DNA of 19,718 nucleotides from Patescibacteria group bacterium (GCA_029260955.1 JAJDCF010000034.1:1-19718), one strand, 5' to 3'. Counted from the stretch's first letter, positions 7,579-15,661 are shown. The notes: generated by a model not told the origin, from the sequence alone. Program-made: numbers and translations.

Positions 7579-8112
7579 TTACTGATAGGCAATGTTTGAT
7601 TGCCAATTACTTATATATATTGTTTTGCTGATCAAGTCTGTGGGTATATAGTCAGGTGCCCACAAAATATCTAATTCTATTTTTTTGGTATTTGTGTCTT
7701 CGTATGATGGGCCCGTGTCATCATCAAAATATAAATTGTCCGAAGCTTGATGCCTCAATGCGTTCGAAACAGTGATATATCTTTCAAAAGTGTCCATATC
7801 CGGTAAATCACTTTTTACCAACCACGAATTTGTTCCAGGGTTTCTAATGAGATAAAAGGAGCCATTTTCGAGTAGTCCGTAGCCTTGATTTCTTAGGAAT
7901 CTAAGAATGTCTGATGTCTCTCCCAGGGCTATTGCTGCTGAATGTTGAATGTATGCTTGTCCTGAAACTTTCTTTGCCCCTATGTATATACCCAGAGAGC
8001 TGGGAATCAATATGGCAAATAGAATTGTTACAATGATCAACTCCACCAAGCTGGATCCTTTATTATTTGGCCAGTGATTTTTCTTGAATCTATTCAATTG
8101 CGCCTTGAGCAT
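7579..8112 (-). CDS. PilV/GspI-like minor pilin
   Basis: A 177-residue prepilin. An 18-residue basic leader ends NNKG, followed by SSLVELIIVTILFAILIPSS: mature residue 1 is Ser rather than Phe, but Glu+5 is present. The globular part has no cysteines and no recognisable domain; it ends in an aromatic-rich stretch (ISNWQSNIAYQ). The ATG overlaps the end of the preceding minor pilin gene by 23 bp, and the stop lies one base from the next start, so the minor pilins appear translationally coupled. PilV/GspI is assigned by position, second of four, more than by sequence. Confidence 0.78.
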   Translation of the reverse strand: MLKAQLNRFKKNHWPNNKGSSLVELIIVTILFAILIPSSLGIYIGAKKVSGQAYIQHSAAIALGETSDILRFLRNQGYGLLENGSFYLIRNPGTNSWLVKSDLPDMDTFERYITVSNALRHQASDNLYFDDDTGPSYEDTNTKKIELDILWAPDYIPTDLISKTIYISNWQSNIAYQ

Positions 8113-8572
8113 TTAGGTTGAAAGAGTATGTAAAGTCACCGTTTCCGATTTCAAATGATCCTGTATTTTGTGTTTTGCCTGTTATGGCATCAAAAATTAT
8201 TACCTTTGTAACACCCACAACAGGCGCCAGGCTTATATCTGTTATCGTAAGTTGCTCTAGTGCGTAGATTATGTTTGCACTGTTGCCTGGATTATATGGA
8301 ACTTTGAAACTTGTTATTTCATTGGCATTATTATCCAAATGAATCCCATAATCTGATCCATCTGGATTCTTTAAGGCCTTAAATCTAGTATTGCTAATAA
8401 GGCTCTGAGTTTGGGTGACGTCGTTGTTTATCAGCGAAAATGAGTAGTACTGAAAATATGCACCTAACCCAACACTCGCCAGTATAAAAAATAGAGCTAG
8501 AGTAACCATCACTTCCGTTAAAGTGAATCCTTGTGTCTTTTCTTTGATGTTATTCTTCAGCACCTGTTTCAT
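8090..8572 (-). CDS. FimT/GspH-like minor pilin
   Basis: A 160-residue prepilin with leader MKQVLKNNIKEKTQG and mature start FTLTEVMVTLALFFILASVG, canonical Phe+1 and Glu+5. The short beta-rich body (TKVIIFDAITGKTQNTGSFE) suits the GspH/FimT type, normally the first gene of minor pilin clusters, as here. The ATG overlaps the pilC stop by one base (TAATG). It should belong to the priming and tip complex that starts pilus assembly. Confidence 0.82.
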   Translation of the reverse strand: MKQVLKNNIKEKTQGFTLTEVMVTLALFFILASVGLGAYFQYYSFSLINNDVTQTQSLISNTRFKALKNPDGSDYGIHLDNNANEITSFKVPYNPGNSANIIYALEQLTITDISLAPVVGVTKVIIFDAITGKTQNTGSFEIGNGDFTYSFNLNAQGAIE

Positions 8573-9741
8573 TACTGACTGATATTAGATATAAGTTGAT
8601 AAATTGGACCGATTACGGTTACTACCAGACCAGCTACCATTAGGCCTAAAAGTACCATTATCACGGGTTCAATAACGCTGCTTATGTTTTTAACATCACT
8701 GTCTACGAGCCCTTTGTAGTACCCCTTCATGTAACTGATTACGTGGGGAAGCTTACCCGTTCGTTCACCAACTTTTATTAGCTTGACGAACATAGCTGGG
8801 AATATGCTGTCTTCATTGAAGCTTGCAGAAAATGATGAGCCACCTTTGATTCTACTAACCATGTAATCAATTTCTTCCTGAAATATGACATTCTTGATTA
8901 CGCTTCTTGTTATCTCCAGACACTTGGGTATAGTGAGTCCACTTTCGAAGAGGGTGCCAAAATGCTGGCTTACTTGCGCCGTGTTATAGTTGAGGGCAAT
9001 TCTTCCGATAAGAGGCATTTTTATGTATGTCATGTCTCTATATTTACGTATTTTCCTGCTTTTCAGCATCAACTTTGTTAAGAGGTAAATTGCAGGAACA
9101 AGTAGAATTAGAAGGAGAATTCTGGTTTCGACGAATTCGGTGATGGCGATAACGACTTTTGTAGCGGTAGGAATTTCTGCGTTTAAGCCTTCGAATACGT
9201 TTATGATGCGCGGCATCACAAAATAGAAAAGGATGACCAGAAAAATGACCATTACAGACATAATGATTTTTGGATAAATCAGAGCACCTTGAACCTTTTT
9301 CCTGAACTTCTCATTGTCTTCCAGGTGATTTGCCAAGTCAGTCATCGTTTTTGGTAGGGTTCCTGATTTTTCGCCAACTTGAATAATGTTGGTGTATATA
9401 TCCGGAAAAACTTTCGGATACCTTTTCATCGAACTGGAGAGTGATTCCCCATTATTTAAGTACCCTATTATTTTATTTAGTTTTGAGGCGAATACTTTAT
9501 TTTTTGATTGATCTCTCAGGAATGTGATCGCTTCAAAAATAGTCACGCCTGCACTGAGCATCACAGTCATGTGTCTTGTGAATTCAACAACCTCTTGTGA
9601 GCTTACAGTTCCTATCTCGCTCAATTTTTGTAAAAGGCCACCTTTTTTCTGGCTCTTTTTTTGAGTACTAGTGACGGTTTCAGTCTTTTGAATCGTCTTG
9701 TCACTCAAATCCTTTAATTTTAGTGCGGTTGCTTCTGCCAT
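8572..9741 (-). CDS. pilC: PilC inner-membrane platform protein of the type IV pilus
   Basis: PilC is the membrane platform turned by the assembly ATPases to insert or extract pilins. The 389 residues contain two T2SSF domains, each with the hallmark GE[KR][ST]G.LP: GEKSGTLP at 123-130 and GERTGKLP at 325-332. Three membrane helices are visible at about 159-179, 207-226 and 358-381. The N-terminal 45 residues are Lys/Ser/Thr-rich and probably disordered. The start lies five bases after the pilB stop; no Shine-Dalgarno sequence is evident. No key feature is missing. Confidence 0.95.
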   Translation of the reverse strand: MAEATALKLKDLSDKTIQKTETVTSTQKKSQKKGGLLQKLSEIGTVSSQEVVEFTRHMTVMLSAGVTIFEAITFLRDQSKNKVFASKLNKIIGYLNNGESLSSSMKRYPKVFPDIYTNIIQVGEKSGTLPKTMTDLANHLEDNEKFRKKVQGALIYPKIIMSVMVIFLVILFYFVMPRIINVFEGLNAEIPTATKVVIAITEFVETRILLLILLVPAIYLLTKLMLKSRKIRKYRDMTYIKMPLIGRIALNYNTAQVSQHFGTLFESGLTIPKCLEITRSVIKNVIFQEEIDYMVSRIKGGSSFSASFNEDSIFPAMFVKLIKVGERTGKLPHVISYMKGYYKGLVDSDVKNISSVIEPVIMVLLGLMVAGLVVTVIGPIYQLISNISQ

Positions 9742-9746
9742 TTTGT

Positions 9747-11489
9747 TTAGCTTTTAATAACTCGGATTATTTCTTCCAAAGAAGTGATTCCGGATAGTGC
9801 TTTTTTAATTCCATCGTCCAACATGAGTGTCATTCCTCCTTCGACGGCTATCGCTTCGACCTCGTTAGCACTTTTTCCTTCGATTATTGCTTTTTTTAGA
9901 GGTGCGTTAAGCTCCATTACTTCGTAAATTCCTGTTCTACCTTTGTAGCCTGTAAAGGCGCAAGATTTGCAGCCATTGGATTTATAGAAAGTAAATTCCT
10001 CCAATGTATCAGCTGACTCCTGTCCTTCCTCTTTCATGAATTCGTTTATAACCTTCTTCGTTGTTTCGCCAACTTTCTTTTCATGATAGATCATGTTCAG
10101 AGTTTCCACAGACATGCTTTGGCTTTCTAGACATTTACTACATAGCTTTCTTACAAGTCTTTGGGCAACCAGACAGTTGAGCGCTGCTATGAGCAAAAAT
10201 GGCTCAATACCCATTTCCACAAGTCTTGGAATACCAACTGAAGCACTGTTAGCGTGAAGTGTAGAAAATACCATATGACCGGTCATGGATGATTCGATGG
10301 CAATTTGAGCTGTTTCTCTATCACGAATTTCCCCCACCAGAATGCTATCGGGATCTTGTCTGAGCAATGCTCGTAGGCCATTGGCAAAGGTGAGGTCAGT
10401 GGCTTGATTCACTTGCACCTGATTGATACCTTCGATTCCGTATTCAATTGGATCTTCGATGGTGGAAATGTTTATTTCCTTTGAATTCAGTAGTTTGATG
10501 ATGCTGTACAGCGTGGTTGTTTTACCCGATCCAGTCGGCCCTGTAACGAGCAGCATTCCGTATGGTTTGGATGAGTTGTTGATGATTTTTTGATAATCTT
10601 CGTCATTTAGCCCTGATTTTTGTAGGCTAACTGATTCTTGTATATCAACCAACAGACGCATGACTATCTTTTCACCAAAGTGAGTAGGCAAAATAGATAC
10701 ACGCAATGCTAGGTTATCGCCATCTAAAGTCAAAGCTATTCTTCCGTCTTGAGTAGCACGCGTTTCATCTATCCTCAGTCCGGCCAAGATTTTACATCTT
10801 GTAACCAAGGCTTCGTGAATTATCTTTGGATAAGCAACTACCTGATGAAGAACACCGTCCACTCTGTAGCGAACGATAGTGTTATCTCGGTAGGCTTCAA
10901 TGTGCACATCAGAGGCATGTTGCCTATATGCGTGAAGAAGAATCGTGTCAAAAATCTTTATGATTGGCACCTCTTCCTCCATTCCTTCCGTCTTCACTCC
11001 CTCTTCTCCAGCTTTTAGTTTGCTGGGCAATAGGCTCATGAATATGTGCCTGAGTTCTTGATTATATTTCCCAATAATATTCTTAATGCTCTGTTTGGTT
11101 GTATAAAACACTTCCACTTCTCTTCCTGTTTTCTTCTGGATGTCATTGATCATTTCCAGATCATAGGGGTCTGCTGTGGCAACTTTTACTTTGCCCGATT
11201 TTTCTTCAATTTCGAAAGTTACGATCCCTTGCTTTAAGGCTATGTTTTCGGGAATCAGCTCCAGAACTTCACTTTGAATTTCTACATCGGACAGATTTAT
11301 GTACGGAAAGCCGGTTACTTTGGCTATCATCTTGCCAAGTACCTCATCAGAAAATAGATGCTTGGATTCTATTAGTTCATGTAGAGGCACATCGCGTGTT
11401 TTTGACTCCTCCAGAAGTTTTGTGATTTGTGCTTCATCGAAGTCTTTATCTGCCAATGCAGCCGATAATTTTTTGTTATCTATTTTCAT
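9747..11489 (-). CDS. pilB: PilB type IV pilus extension ATPase
   Basis: PilB powers pilus extension as a cytoplasmic hexamer on PilC. The 580 residues carry an N-terminal GspE/PilB domain (about 1-140), Walker A GPTGSGKTT at 317-325, the Asp box STIEDPIEY at 342-350, Walker B ILVGEIRD at 383-390 and the His box TGHMVFSTLHAN at 403-414. Four cysteines at 450, 453, 507 and 510 (C-x2-C twice) form the zinc site that distinguishes PilB/GspE from PilT. Its ATG overlaps the TGA of the receiver/zinc-ribbon gene (ATGA), so translation is probably coupled. The canonical residues are all present. Confidence 0.97.
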   Translation of the reverse strand: MKIDNKKLSAALADKDFDEAQITKLLEESKTRDVPLHELIESKHLFSDEVLGKMIAKVTGFPYINLSDVEIQSEVLELIPENIALKQGIVTFEIEEKSGKVKVATADPYDLEMINDIQKKTGREVEVFYTTKQSIKNIIGKYNQELRHIFMSLLPSKLKAGEEGVKTEGMEEEVPIIKIFDTILLHAYRQHASDVHIEAYRDNTIVRYRVDGVLHQVVAYPKIIHEALVTRCKILAGLRIDETRATQDGRIALTLDGDNLALRVSILPTHFGEKIVMRLLVDIQESVSLQKSGLNDEDYQKIINNSSKPYGMLLVTGPTGSGKTTTLYSIIKLLNSKEINISTIEDPIEYGIEGINQVQVNQATDLTFANGLRALLRQDPDSILVGEIRDRETAQIAIESSMTGHMVFSTLHANSASVGIPRLVEMGIEPFLLIAALNCLVAQRLVRKLCSKCLESQSMSVETLNMIYHEKKVGETTKKVINEFMKEEGQESADTLEEFTFYKSNGCKSCAFTGYKGRTGIYEVMELNAPLKKAIIEGKSANEVEAIAVEGGMTLMLDDGIKKALSGITSLEEIIRVIKS

Positions 11490-12130
11490 TTAGTTTCTTG
11501 TTTAGTTTCTTGTTTTGTCTCTGGGCCAATTTTTGATTCAGTTTGCATGAGCTTCCTTTCACTCTTTTTTATGATCTGTTGTCCACAGTTATTGCAGAAG
11601 TGTGAATCTGGCGGAATAATCAAATTACAATTAGGGCACTGGGTCAGTGTTTTAATGTGACCACCTTCTTCATCCATCAAAGCTTTGATTTGCTCATTTA
11701 GTTCTACAATTGTTTCATCGCTGGATTTAAGATTTTCTATATTTTGAATTGCCTTCATTAGTTGCTCTAAATTTATCAGTGCTTTCAAAAATATATTACT
11801 AGCTCCGGAAGCTGCCATTTTTGCTAAGTCTTGAGGCTTTTTTAGTCTGGAATAAATGAAAATTGGTATTCCTGGATGCTGTTTGCGTATCTGAGTAATT
11901 AGGTGATATCCACTGATAACCGGAAGCACAATTTCTAGAACGATCAGATCAATTTTTGATTTTCCTAGTTCGCTCATAGCCTCTTTGGCATCTTTTGCCA
12001 AAAAGATCTTTGTTCCACTTGATTCTTTTTTTTGCTTTGTGATTATCTCATGAAGTGTTGTACTCACATCGGAGTCGTTATCGACAAATAGAATATTATT
12101 TGGACTCTCTTTTTTTAGTGTTTGTTCCAT
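11486..12130 (-). CDS. Degenerate response-regulator receiver fused to a zinc ribbon
   Basis: A 214-residue protein between pilT and pilB. Residues 11-130 are a CheY-like receiver: acidic site VDND (D17, D19), a beta-3 strand DLIVLEIVLP, Ser94 and Lys116. The phosphoacceptor Asp is replaced by Glu66 (codon GAA), which may mimic the phosphorylated state. A short linker leads to a zinc ribbon, C165-x2-C168-x10-C179-x2-C182, then a charged tail ending in a TKQE repeat. There is no DNA-binding domain, so it likely acts by protein contact, perhaps on PilB or PilT, its immediate neighbours. Compare PilG/PilH receivers in pseudomonad twitching systems, which lack the ribbon. Its stop is TGA, the only one noted in the window, overlapping the pilB start. 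Confidence 0.85.
   Translation of the reverse strand: MEQTLKKESPNNILFVDNDSDVSTTLHEIITKQKKESSGTKIFLAKDAKEAMSELGKSKIDLIVLEIVLPVISGYHLITQIRKQHPGIPIFIYSRLKKPQDLAKMAASGASNIFLKALINLEQLMKAIQNIENLKSSDETIVELNEQIKALMDEEGGHIKTLTQCPNCNLIIPPDSHFCNNCGQQIIKKSERKLMQTESKIGPETKQETKQETK
11489..11512 (-). repeat. 12-bp tandem repeat at the receiver/pilB junction
   Basis: Two exact copies of TTTAGTTTCTTG (as written on the plus strand), with a degraded third copy to about 11524. It encodes the repeated TKQE at the C-terminus of the receiver protein and abuts the pilB start codon. Confidence 0.8.
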
Positions 12131-12136
12131 AATCTT

Positions 12137-13207
12137 TTATTTTTGATATTCTTCAAAAACCTCAATCAGGTTTTTGTTTGTGGCATAAGAAATTGCCTGA
12201 TCTTTAGATATTTTATTGTCTTTTACAAGGTCAACCAGGCATTGCTCTAGTCTTACATGTCCGCCTGACTCATCGCCTTGCAAGGCATTATAGATTTGTT
12301 CAATTTTTTCGCTACGAATGGTGTTTCTGACTGCATCGGTCATCATCATTTGTTCGTAAGCGAAAACAAGCTTGCCATCGATACCGGGAATCAACCTTTG
12401 CGAAATTACACCGCTTAGGGTGCTAGCTAGCTGCATACGTATTTGCTTTTGTTTGCTTTCCGGGAAGGTATCAATGATGCGATCAATGGTCTGAACTGTG
12501 TTGTTGGTGTGCATGGTCGATAGAACCAGATGTCCTGTCTCAGCCAGGGTTATGGCCGCTTGCATCGTCTCTTGGTCTCTCATTTCACCAATTATGATTA
12601 TATTCGGGTCCTGTCTCATGGTCGCTCGGAGCGCATTTTGAAAGGATGAGCTATGAATTCCGATTTCCCTTTGCTCTATCACACTTTTGTTGTTTTGAAT
12701 GATGTATTCGATTGGATCCTCAATAGTCACAATATGTTCTGATCGATGTTCGTTGATGTGATTTAGAATAGCCGCAAGGCTCGTTGTTTTACCTTGTCCG
12801 GTTGGCCCCACGATCAAAAAGAATCCTTGCCTATAGTTTTCGGCGATATCAGTAAATATTTCCGGTAGGCCCAAATCTTCAAAGCTGAGGACTTTATTTT
12901 TTACAATACGGAGACTCAGCGACAGGCCATCTTGTCTTCGGAATATATTGCAGCGCATACGTATATCCGAATTATGCGAAAAGGCAAAGTCCACATTTCC
13001 GTGTTCCTGAAAAAATGCATACTGCTTTTCATTCAGAAGTTCCTGGAATTCCTTTGCTGATTCCATCAATTGAAAGACCTCTGCGTTTTCTACCTGAAGT
13101 AGCTTGCTGTTCACCCTTATCACAGGTTTTTGGCCAGTTTGAAGGTGAATATCGGAGGCATTTTGAGCGATGGCCAGTTCCAATAGTGGATTCAGGTTCA
13201 AACTCAT
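12137..13207 (-). CDS. pilT: PilT type IV pilus retraction ATPase
   Basis: PilT disassembles the pilus and drives twitching and DNA uptake. The 356 residues match the family length. Seen are Walker A GPTGQGKTT at 134-142 (Gln in place of the usual Ser), Asp box TIEDPIEY at 161-168, Walker B IIIIGEMRD at 202-210, His box TGHLVLSTMHTN at 224-235, and AVRNTIRSEK at 292-301, the counterpart of the AIRNLIREGK motif needed for retraction. It has no tetracysteine zinc site, which separates it from PilB. It is the first gene of the pilus operon, behind a good promoter, six bases before the receiver gene. Confidence 0.95.
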   Translation of the reverse strand: MSLNLNPLLELAIAQNASDIHLQTGQKPVIRVNSKLLQVENAEVFQLMESAKEFQELLNEKQYAFFQEHGNVDFAFSHNSDIRMRCNIFRRQDGLSLSLRIVKNKVLSFEDLGLPEIFTDIAENYRQGFFLIVGPTGQGKTTSLAAILNHINEHRSEHIVTIEDPIEYIIQNNKSVIEQREIGIHSSSFQNALRATMRQDPNIIIIGEMRDQETMQAAITLAETGHLVLSTMHTNNTVQTIDRIIDTFPESKQKQIRMQLASTLSGVISQRLIPGIDGKLVFAYEQMMMTDAVRNTIRSEKIEQIYNALQGDESGGHVRLEQCLVDLVKDNKISKDQAISYATNKNLIEVFEEYQK

Positions 13208-13235
13208 TTTTTTGTTTTTATAATTAAATCTATTT

Positions 13236-13264
13236 ATTTTATCATAATTTGGCTCCTAAATCAA
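13236..13264 (-). promoter_or_regulatory. Promoter of the pilus operon
   Basis: On the minus strand TTGATT (13259-13264), a 17-base spacer and TAAAAT (13236-13241) precede pilT. The predicted transcript starts near 13229 and has a leader of about 22 bases, A-rich and without a Shine-Dalgarno sequence. Confidence 0.6.
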
Positions 13265-13270
13265 TACTTT

Positions 13271-13298
13271 TTGGCTTATTTGTACGGATCTTTAGGAT
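13271..13298 (+). promoter_or_regulatory. Weak candidate promoter for the divergent cysteine-rich protein gene
   Basis: TTGGCT (13271-13276), a 16-base spacer and TAGGAT (13293-13298). It sits beside the pilT promoter, so the two genes may be expressed from a shared divergent region of 100 bp. Confidence 0.25.
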
Positions 13299-13307
13299 AG
13301 TGCTAAG

Positions 13308-14513
13308 ATGATAAAGATTACAAAAATTGAATCACTTATGAAAAAATTCATCATTTTTCTTTTGGTTACTATAGTCGTGCTGATTTCAGTACTATTTTTT
13401 AAGCTTTTTTCCACGCAATCCGGGTACCACAAAACGCTTGCAGCTTCTGATAGTAGCGTACTGGTTTTGGATAACTTTAATTTGGGGCAAATCAAGATTA
13501 TTACAGCTGATACAAATGAGATATCCTTCGATTTACAGGGTGATCCAGATGTTTTGGCCAATTTGGAGTATGAAAATGAGGGTTTATTCACCAAATTTGG
13601 CCTTTCTGAGGATTGGTCCGGTGTGACTGGCACGATTACAGTACCAAAAGGTGTGTTGCTCGATATATCGCTTTCTGATGAGGCTATGCTCAAGATAGAT
13701 GATTCGGATCTATCTAGCACAGATTCTTTTTTGGTCGATACAAGTGGTTTAAGCTCACTTGAAGTCGGTACTCAGGGCAATCTTTTGCTTAATTCCTCTG
13801 GTGATTTGACTCTGTGGGACGATGAAGAGTGGGTTTCACTTGGTGATAGCGATGATAATAATGAAGGTGATTCTGATGAATCAAATGATTCAAATGACGC
13901 AGATGAGCCTATTTACTGCGGTGTTGGCTCCCAAGCTATTCGTGATTATTGTTGTGTAAATGAAAATGCTGATACCAATACACCTGCTTGTGATGGCATT
14001 GAACACTGGATTTTCGATAATGTTGCCCGAGATTGTGATTTTACGTGTGAGGCCACTGATCTTGGTGAAGTTGAAACTGAAGTATCTGATTGCTCAGTGG
14101 GTGGTCAGTCCGAGAGAAATGCTTGTTGTTCCCGGCAGCATGTTGGTGAGTACCAAGGTTGTATTGGATCCTGGGAGTACAGTAGTGCAGCCAAGGCTTG
14201 CGCGTTTGATTGCGATGACAGTGGTGATAATGTGGTGAATCCTGTGGCGGATCCGGGAGAAGGAGAGGGGGAAGGCGAGCAGTTTGATGATCCAGTTAGT
14301 AATTATTGTTCAATCATCAATAGTGAAACTGATCGGGACCTCTGTTGTAATGATTCCCTCAAAAATGAGCTTTCTACCGGTCCTCGTGCTGGTTTTCCGG
14401 ATTGCATAGGTACTTGGAGCTTTGATGGTGAAATGGGTTGTGAATTTGAGTGTGCTGAACGTGCTGAGATGATCAATATTCTTAATGAGCTTAAACAAAA
14501 GGCTCAAAATTAG
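13308..14513 (+). CDS. Membrane-anchored protein with three six-cysteine modules
   Basis: I do not recognise a named family for the C-terminal modules. After MKKFIIFLLVTIVVLISVL (a membrane anchor or signal peptide), residues about 45-170 are beta-rich with short Asp/Ser repeats and look like a DUF4097-type adhesin beta-helix. An acidic linker (about 180-200) leads to three copies of a cysteine module: C204-C247, C262-C302 and C334-C382. Each has a single Cys, a CC pair 10-11 residues on, a Cys shortly before a Trp (for example CIGSWEY, CIGTWSF), and a closing C-x3-C. Six cysteines per copy suggest three disulfides outside the membrane. ATG 13308 gives 401 residues; ATG 13338 (391 residues) puts the hydrophobic segment right at the N-terminus and may be the true start. 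It is divergent from pilT, so a surface role is plausible but unproven. Confidence 0.8.
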   Translation: MIKITKIESLMKKFIIFLLVTIVVLISVLFFKLFSTQSGYHKTLAASDSSVLVLDNFNLGQIKIITADTNEISFDLQGDPDVLANLEYENEGLFTKFGLSEDWSGVTGTITVPKGVLLDISLSDEAMLKIDDSDLSSTDSFLVDTSGLSSLEVGTQGNLLLNSSGDLTLWDDEEWVSLGDSDDNNEGDSDESNDSNDADEPIYCGVGSQAIRDYCCVNENADTNTPACDGIEHWIFDNVARDCDFTCEATDLGEVETEVSDCSVGGQSERNACCSRQHVGEYQGCIGSWEYSSAAKACAFDCDDSGDNVVNPVADPGEGEGEGEQFDDPVSNYCSIINSETDRDLCCNDSLKNELSTGPRAGFPDCIGTWSFDGEMGCEFECAERAEMINILNELKQKAQN

Positions 14514-14526
14514 TTTTTAATATACA

Positions 14527-14563
14527 AAAAAACCTCGATTCACTAGGTGATGCGAGGTTTTTT
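14527..14563. terminator. Bidirectional intrinsic terminator
   Basis: Arms AAAAAACCTCG (14527-14537) and CGAGGTTTTTT (14553-14563), with an inner TCAC/GTGA helix around a TAG loop. It ends the cysteine-rich protein gene from the left and the 14585-15475 gene from the right. Confidence 0.9.
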
Positions 14564-14584
14564 GTGCTTGAGTCGGATTGATTA

Positions 14585-15475
14585 CTAGCTGGCAAGGTTA
14601 AAATCCACAATTCTTTGAAATGCATCTTTCCTTAATCCGTTTCTCGCTAGTACTTCTGCCATAAATGTACGAGGATCGTCCTTGTCACATTGTGCATTAT
14701 GGGCTGACAGAAATGGTTGTGCGTATCTTCTTGTTTCTTCACCGTCATATTCTCTTAAAATGGCTAGGGCAATCTTTCTTTTTACCTTATCCGAAAAATC
14801 GAATGAGTTATGTGTTCCTACAAAATCCATAAGAGCCGCCTCATAAGGTGTAATAGAGCCATCTCTAGATTGCAGTTCGTCTGCAAGTTCAACCATTTTA
14901 TCTGGATCGTTGGCTCTAAGTTTGTTGAATCCGTCTAATAGTTGAAAGGCTGCCATGATCAAAACTTCTTTATTGCGAGATGCTCTAAGTTTTCCTAGTG
15001 CATCGGTTATTTTGCCAGGTGCTGCTGCCAGACCTGCAGCATTTTCTTCATTTTCTCTGTCTGCAATAATTGTATCGATTTGATCAACAAGGCCATTTGT
15101 TTCTGTCAACATTGCAACTCGCTTTTCTGGGGCTGTGCTCAATGTACGATCAAGAAGTGCTTCTTTCATACCTCTTAATTCAGAAGTATCTACTTCTTTG
15201 TTAATTGCAATTGATCCATTTGAGTCCATGTAAATTGCTCCTGATTCAATGTAGCAAGTTTCAGGGGCAATATTTGCGTCTTCACCCATAAAACCAATCC
15301 TATTGGCTTGATCGCGAGTAGTAACAACTTGTTCAGCATATTGCTGCATCACGCGGCCTTTGGCAGTTTTGGCAATTTGATCCTGAGGCCCCTTTGGCTT
15401 TCTTGTGGAAGTTTCTGGTTCGGCATCCCAATGCTCGTACGAGGTGTAGCCGATTTTGGTGATAGTATTACTCAT
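14585..15475 (-). CDS. Unrecognised soluble, mostly helical protein
   Basis: A 296-residue protein with no family I can name. It has no signal peptide or membrane helix. The first 50 residues are polar (SYEHWDAEPETSTRKPKG) and probably disordered; the remainder is charged and largely helical (ANDPDKMVELADELQSRDGS, KVKRKIALAILREYDGEE) with an Ala-rich stretch near the middle (NAAGLAAAPGK). Two cysteines only. It is a single-gene unit with the strongest promoter seen in the window and a bidirectional terminator, so it is probably well expressed. Codon use and composition look like the neighbours. The frame is open throughout, which together with the promoter makes it a real gene. Confidence 0.8.
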   Translation of the reverse strand: MSNTITKIGYTSYEHWDAEPETSTRKPKGPQDQIAKTAKGRVMQQYAEQVVTTRDQANRIGFMGEDANIAPETCYIESGAIYMDSNGSIAINKEVDTSELRGMKEALLDRTLSTAPEKRVAMLTETNGLVDQIDTIIADRENEENAAGLAAAPGKITDALGKLRASRNKEVLIMAAFQLLDGFNKLRANDPDKMVELADELQSRDGSITPYEAALMDFVGTHNSFDFSDKVKRKIALAILREYDGEETRRYAQPFLSAHNAQCDKDDPRTFMAEVLARNGLRKDAFQRIVDFNLAS

Positions 15476-15511
15476 AGTGTAAATAATTAGTAATTGTTAA
15501 AAGTGGAGTTT

Positions 15512-15540
15512 ACTATACACTATTTATGATAATTTGTCAA
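15512..15540 (-). promoter_or_regulatory. Near-consensus sigma-70 promoter
   Basis: On the minus strand TTGACA (15535-15540, perfect), a 17-base spacer and TATAGT (15512-15517). It predicts transcription from about 15505 and a 30-base leader before the ATG at 15475, with no Shine-Dalgarno sequence. Confidence 0.75.
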
Positions 15541-15627
15541 TAGCCTTTGCTTCAACTACAATTAGCCAAATTCTCGGTTTCCAAATATATTTCACAACAT
15601 TATTATTGATGTGTACATATAAAAAAC

Positions 15628-15655
15628 TTGCTTAAAAAATTCTACTTGATATAAT
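15628..15655 (+). promoter_or_regulatory. Extended -10 promoter of the candidate structured RNA
   Basis: TTGCTT (15628-15633), a 16-base spacer and TATAAT (15650-15655) preceded by TGA, so the extended TGN element is also present. It predicts transcription from about 15662. Confidence 0.65.
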
Positions 15656-15661
15656 GCTCTG

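Noticed and set aside
11486..11488. TGA at the end of the receiver gene read as Gly (code 25), extending to a TAG two codons on
   Set aside because: The TGA overlaps the pilB ATG in a typical ATGA coupling, and no long gene in the window has an internal UGA.
2215..13207. The cluster as a type II secretion system
   Set aside because: A PilT with the retraction motif and a typical major pilin are present, and no GspD or GspC-like genes are seen; GspL-like and GspH-K-like features are shared between the systems.
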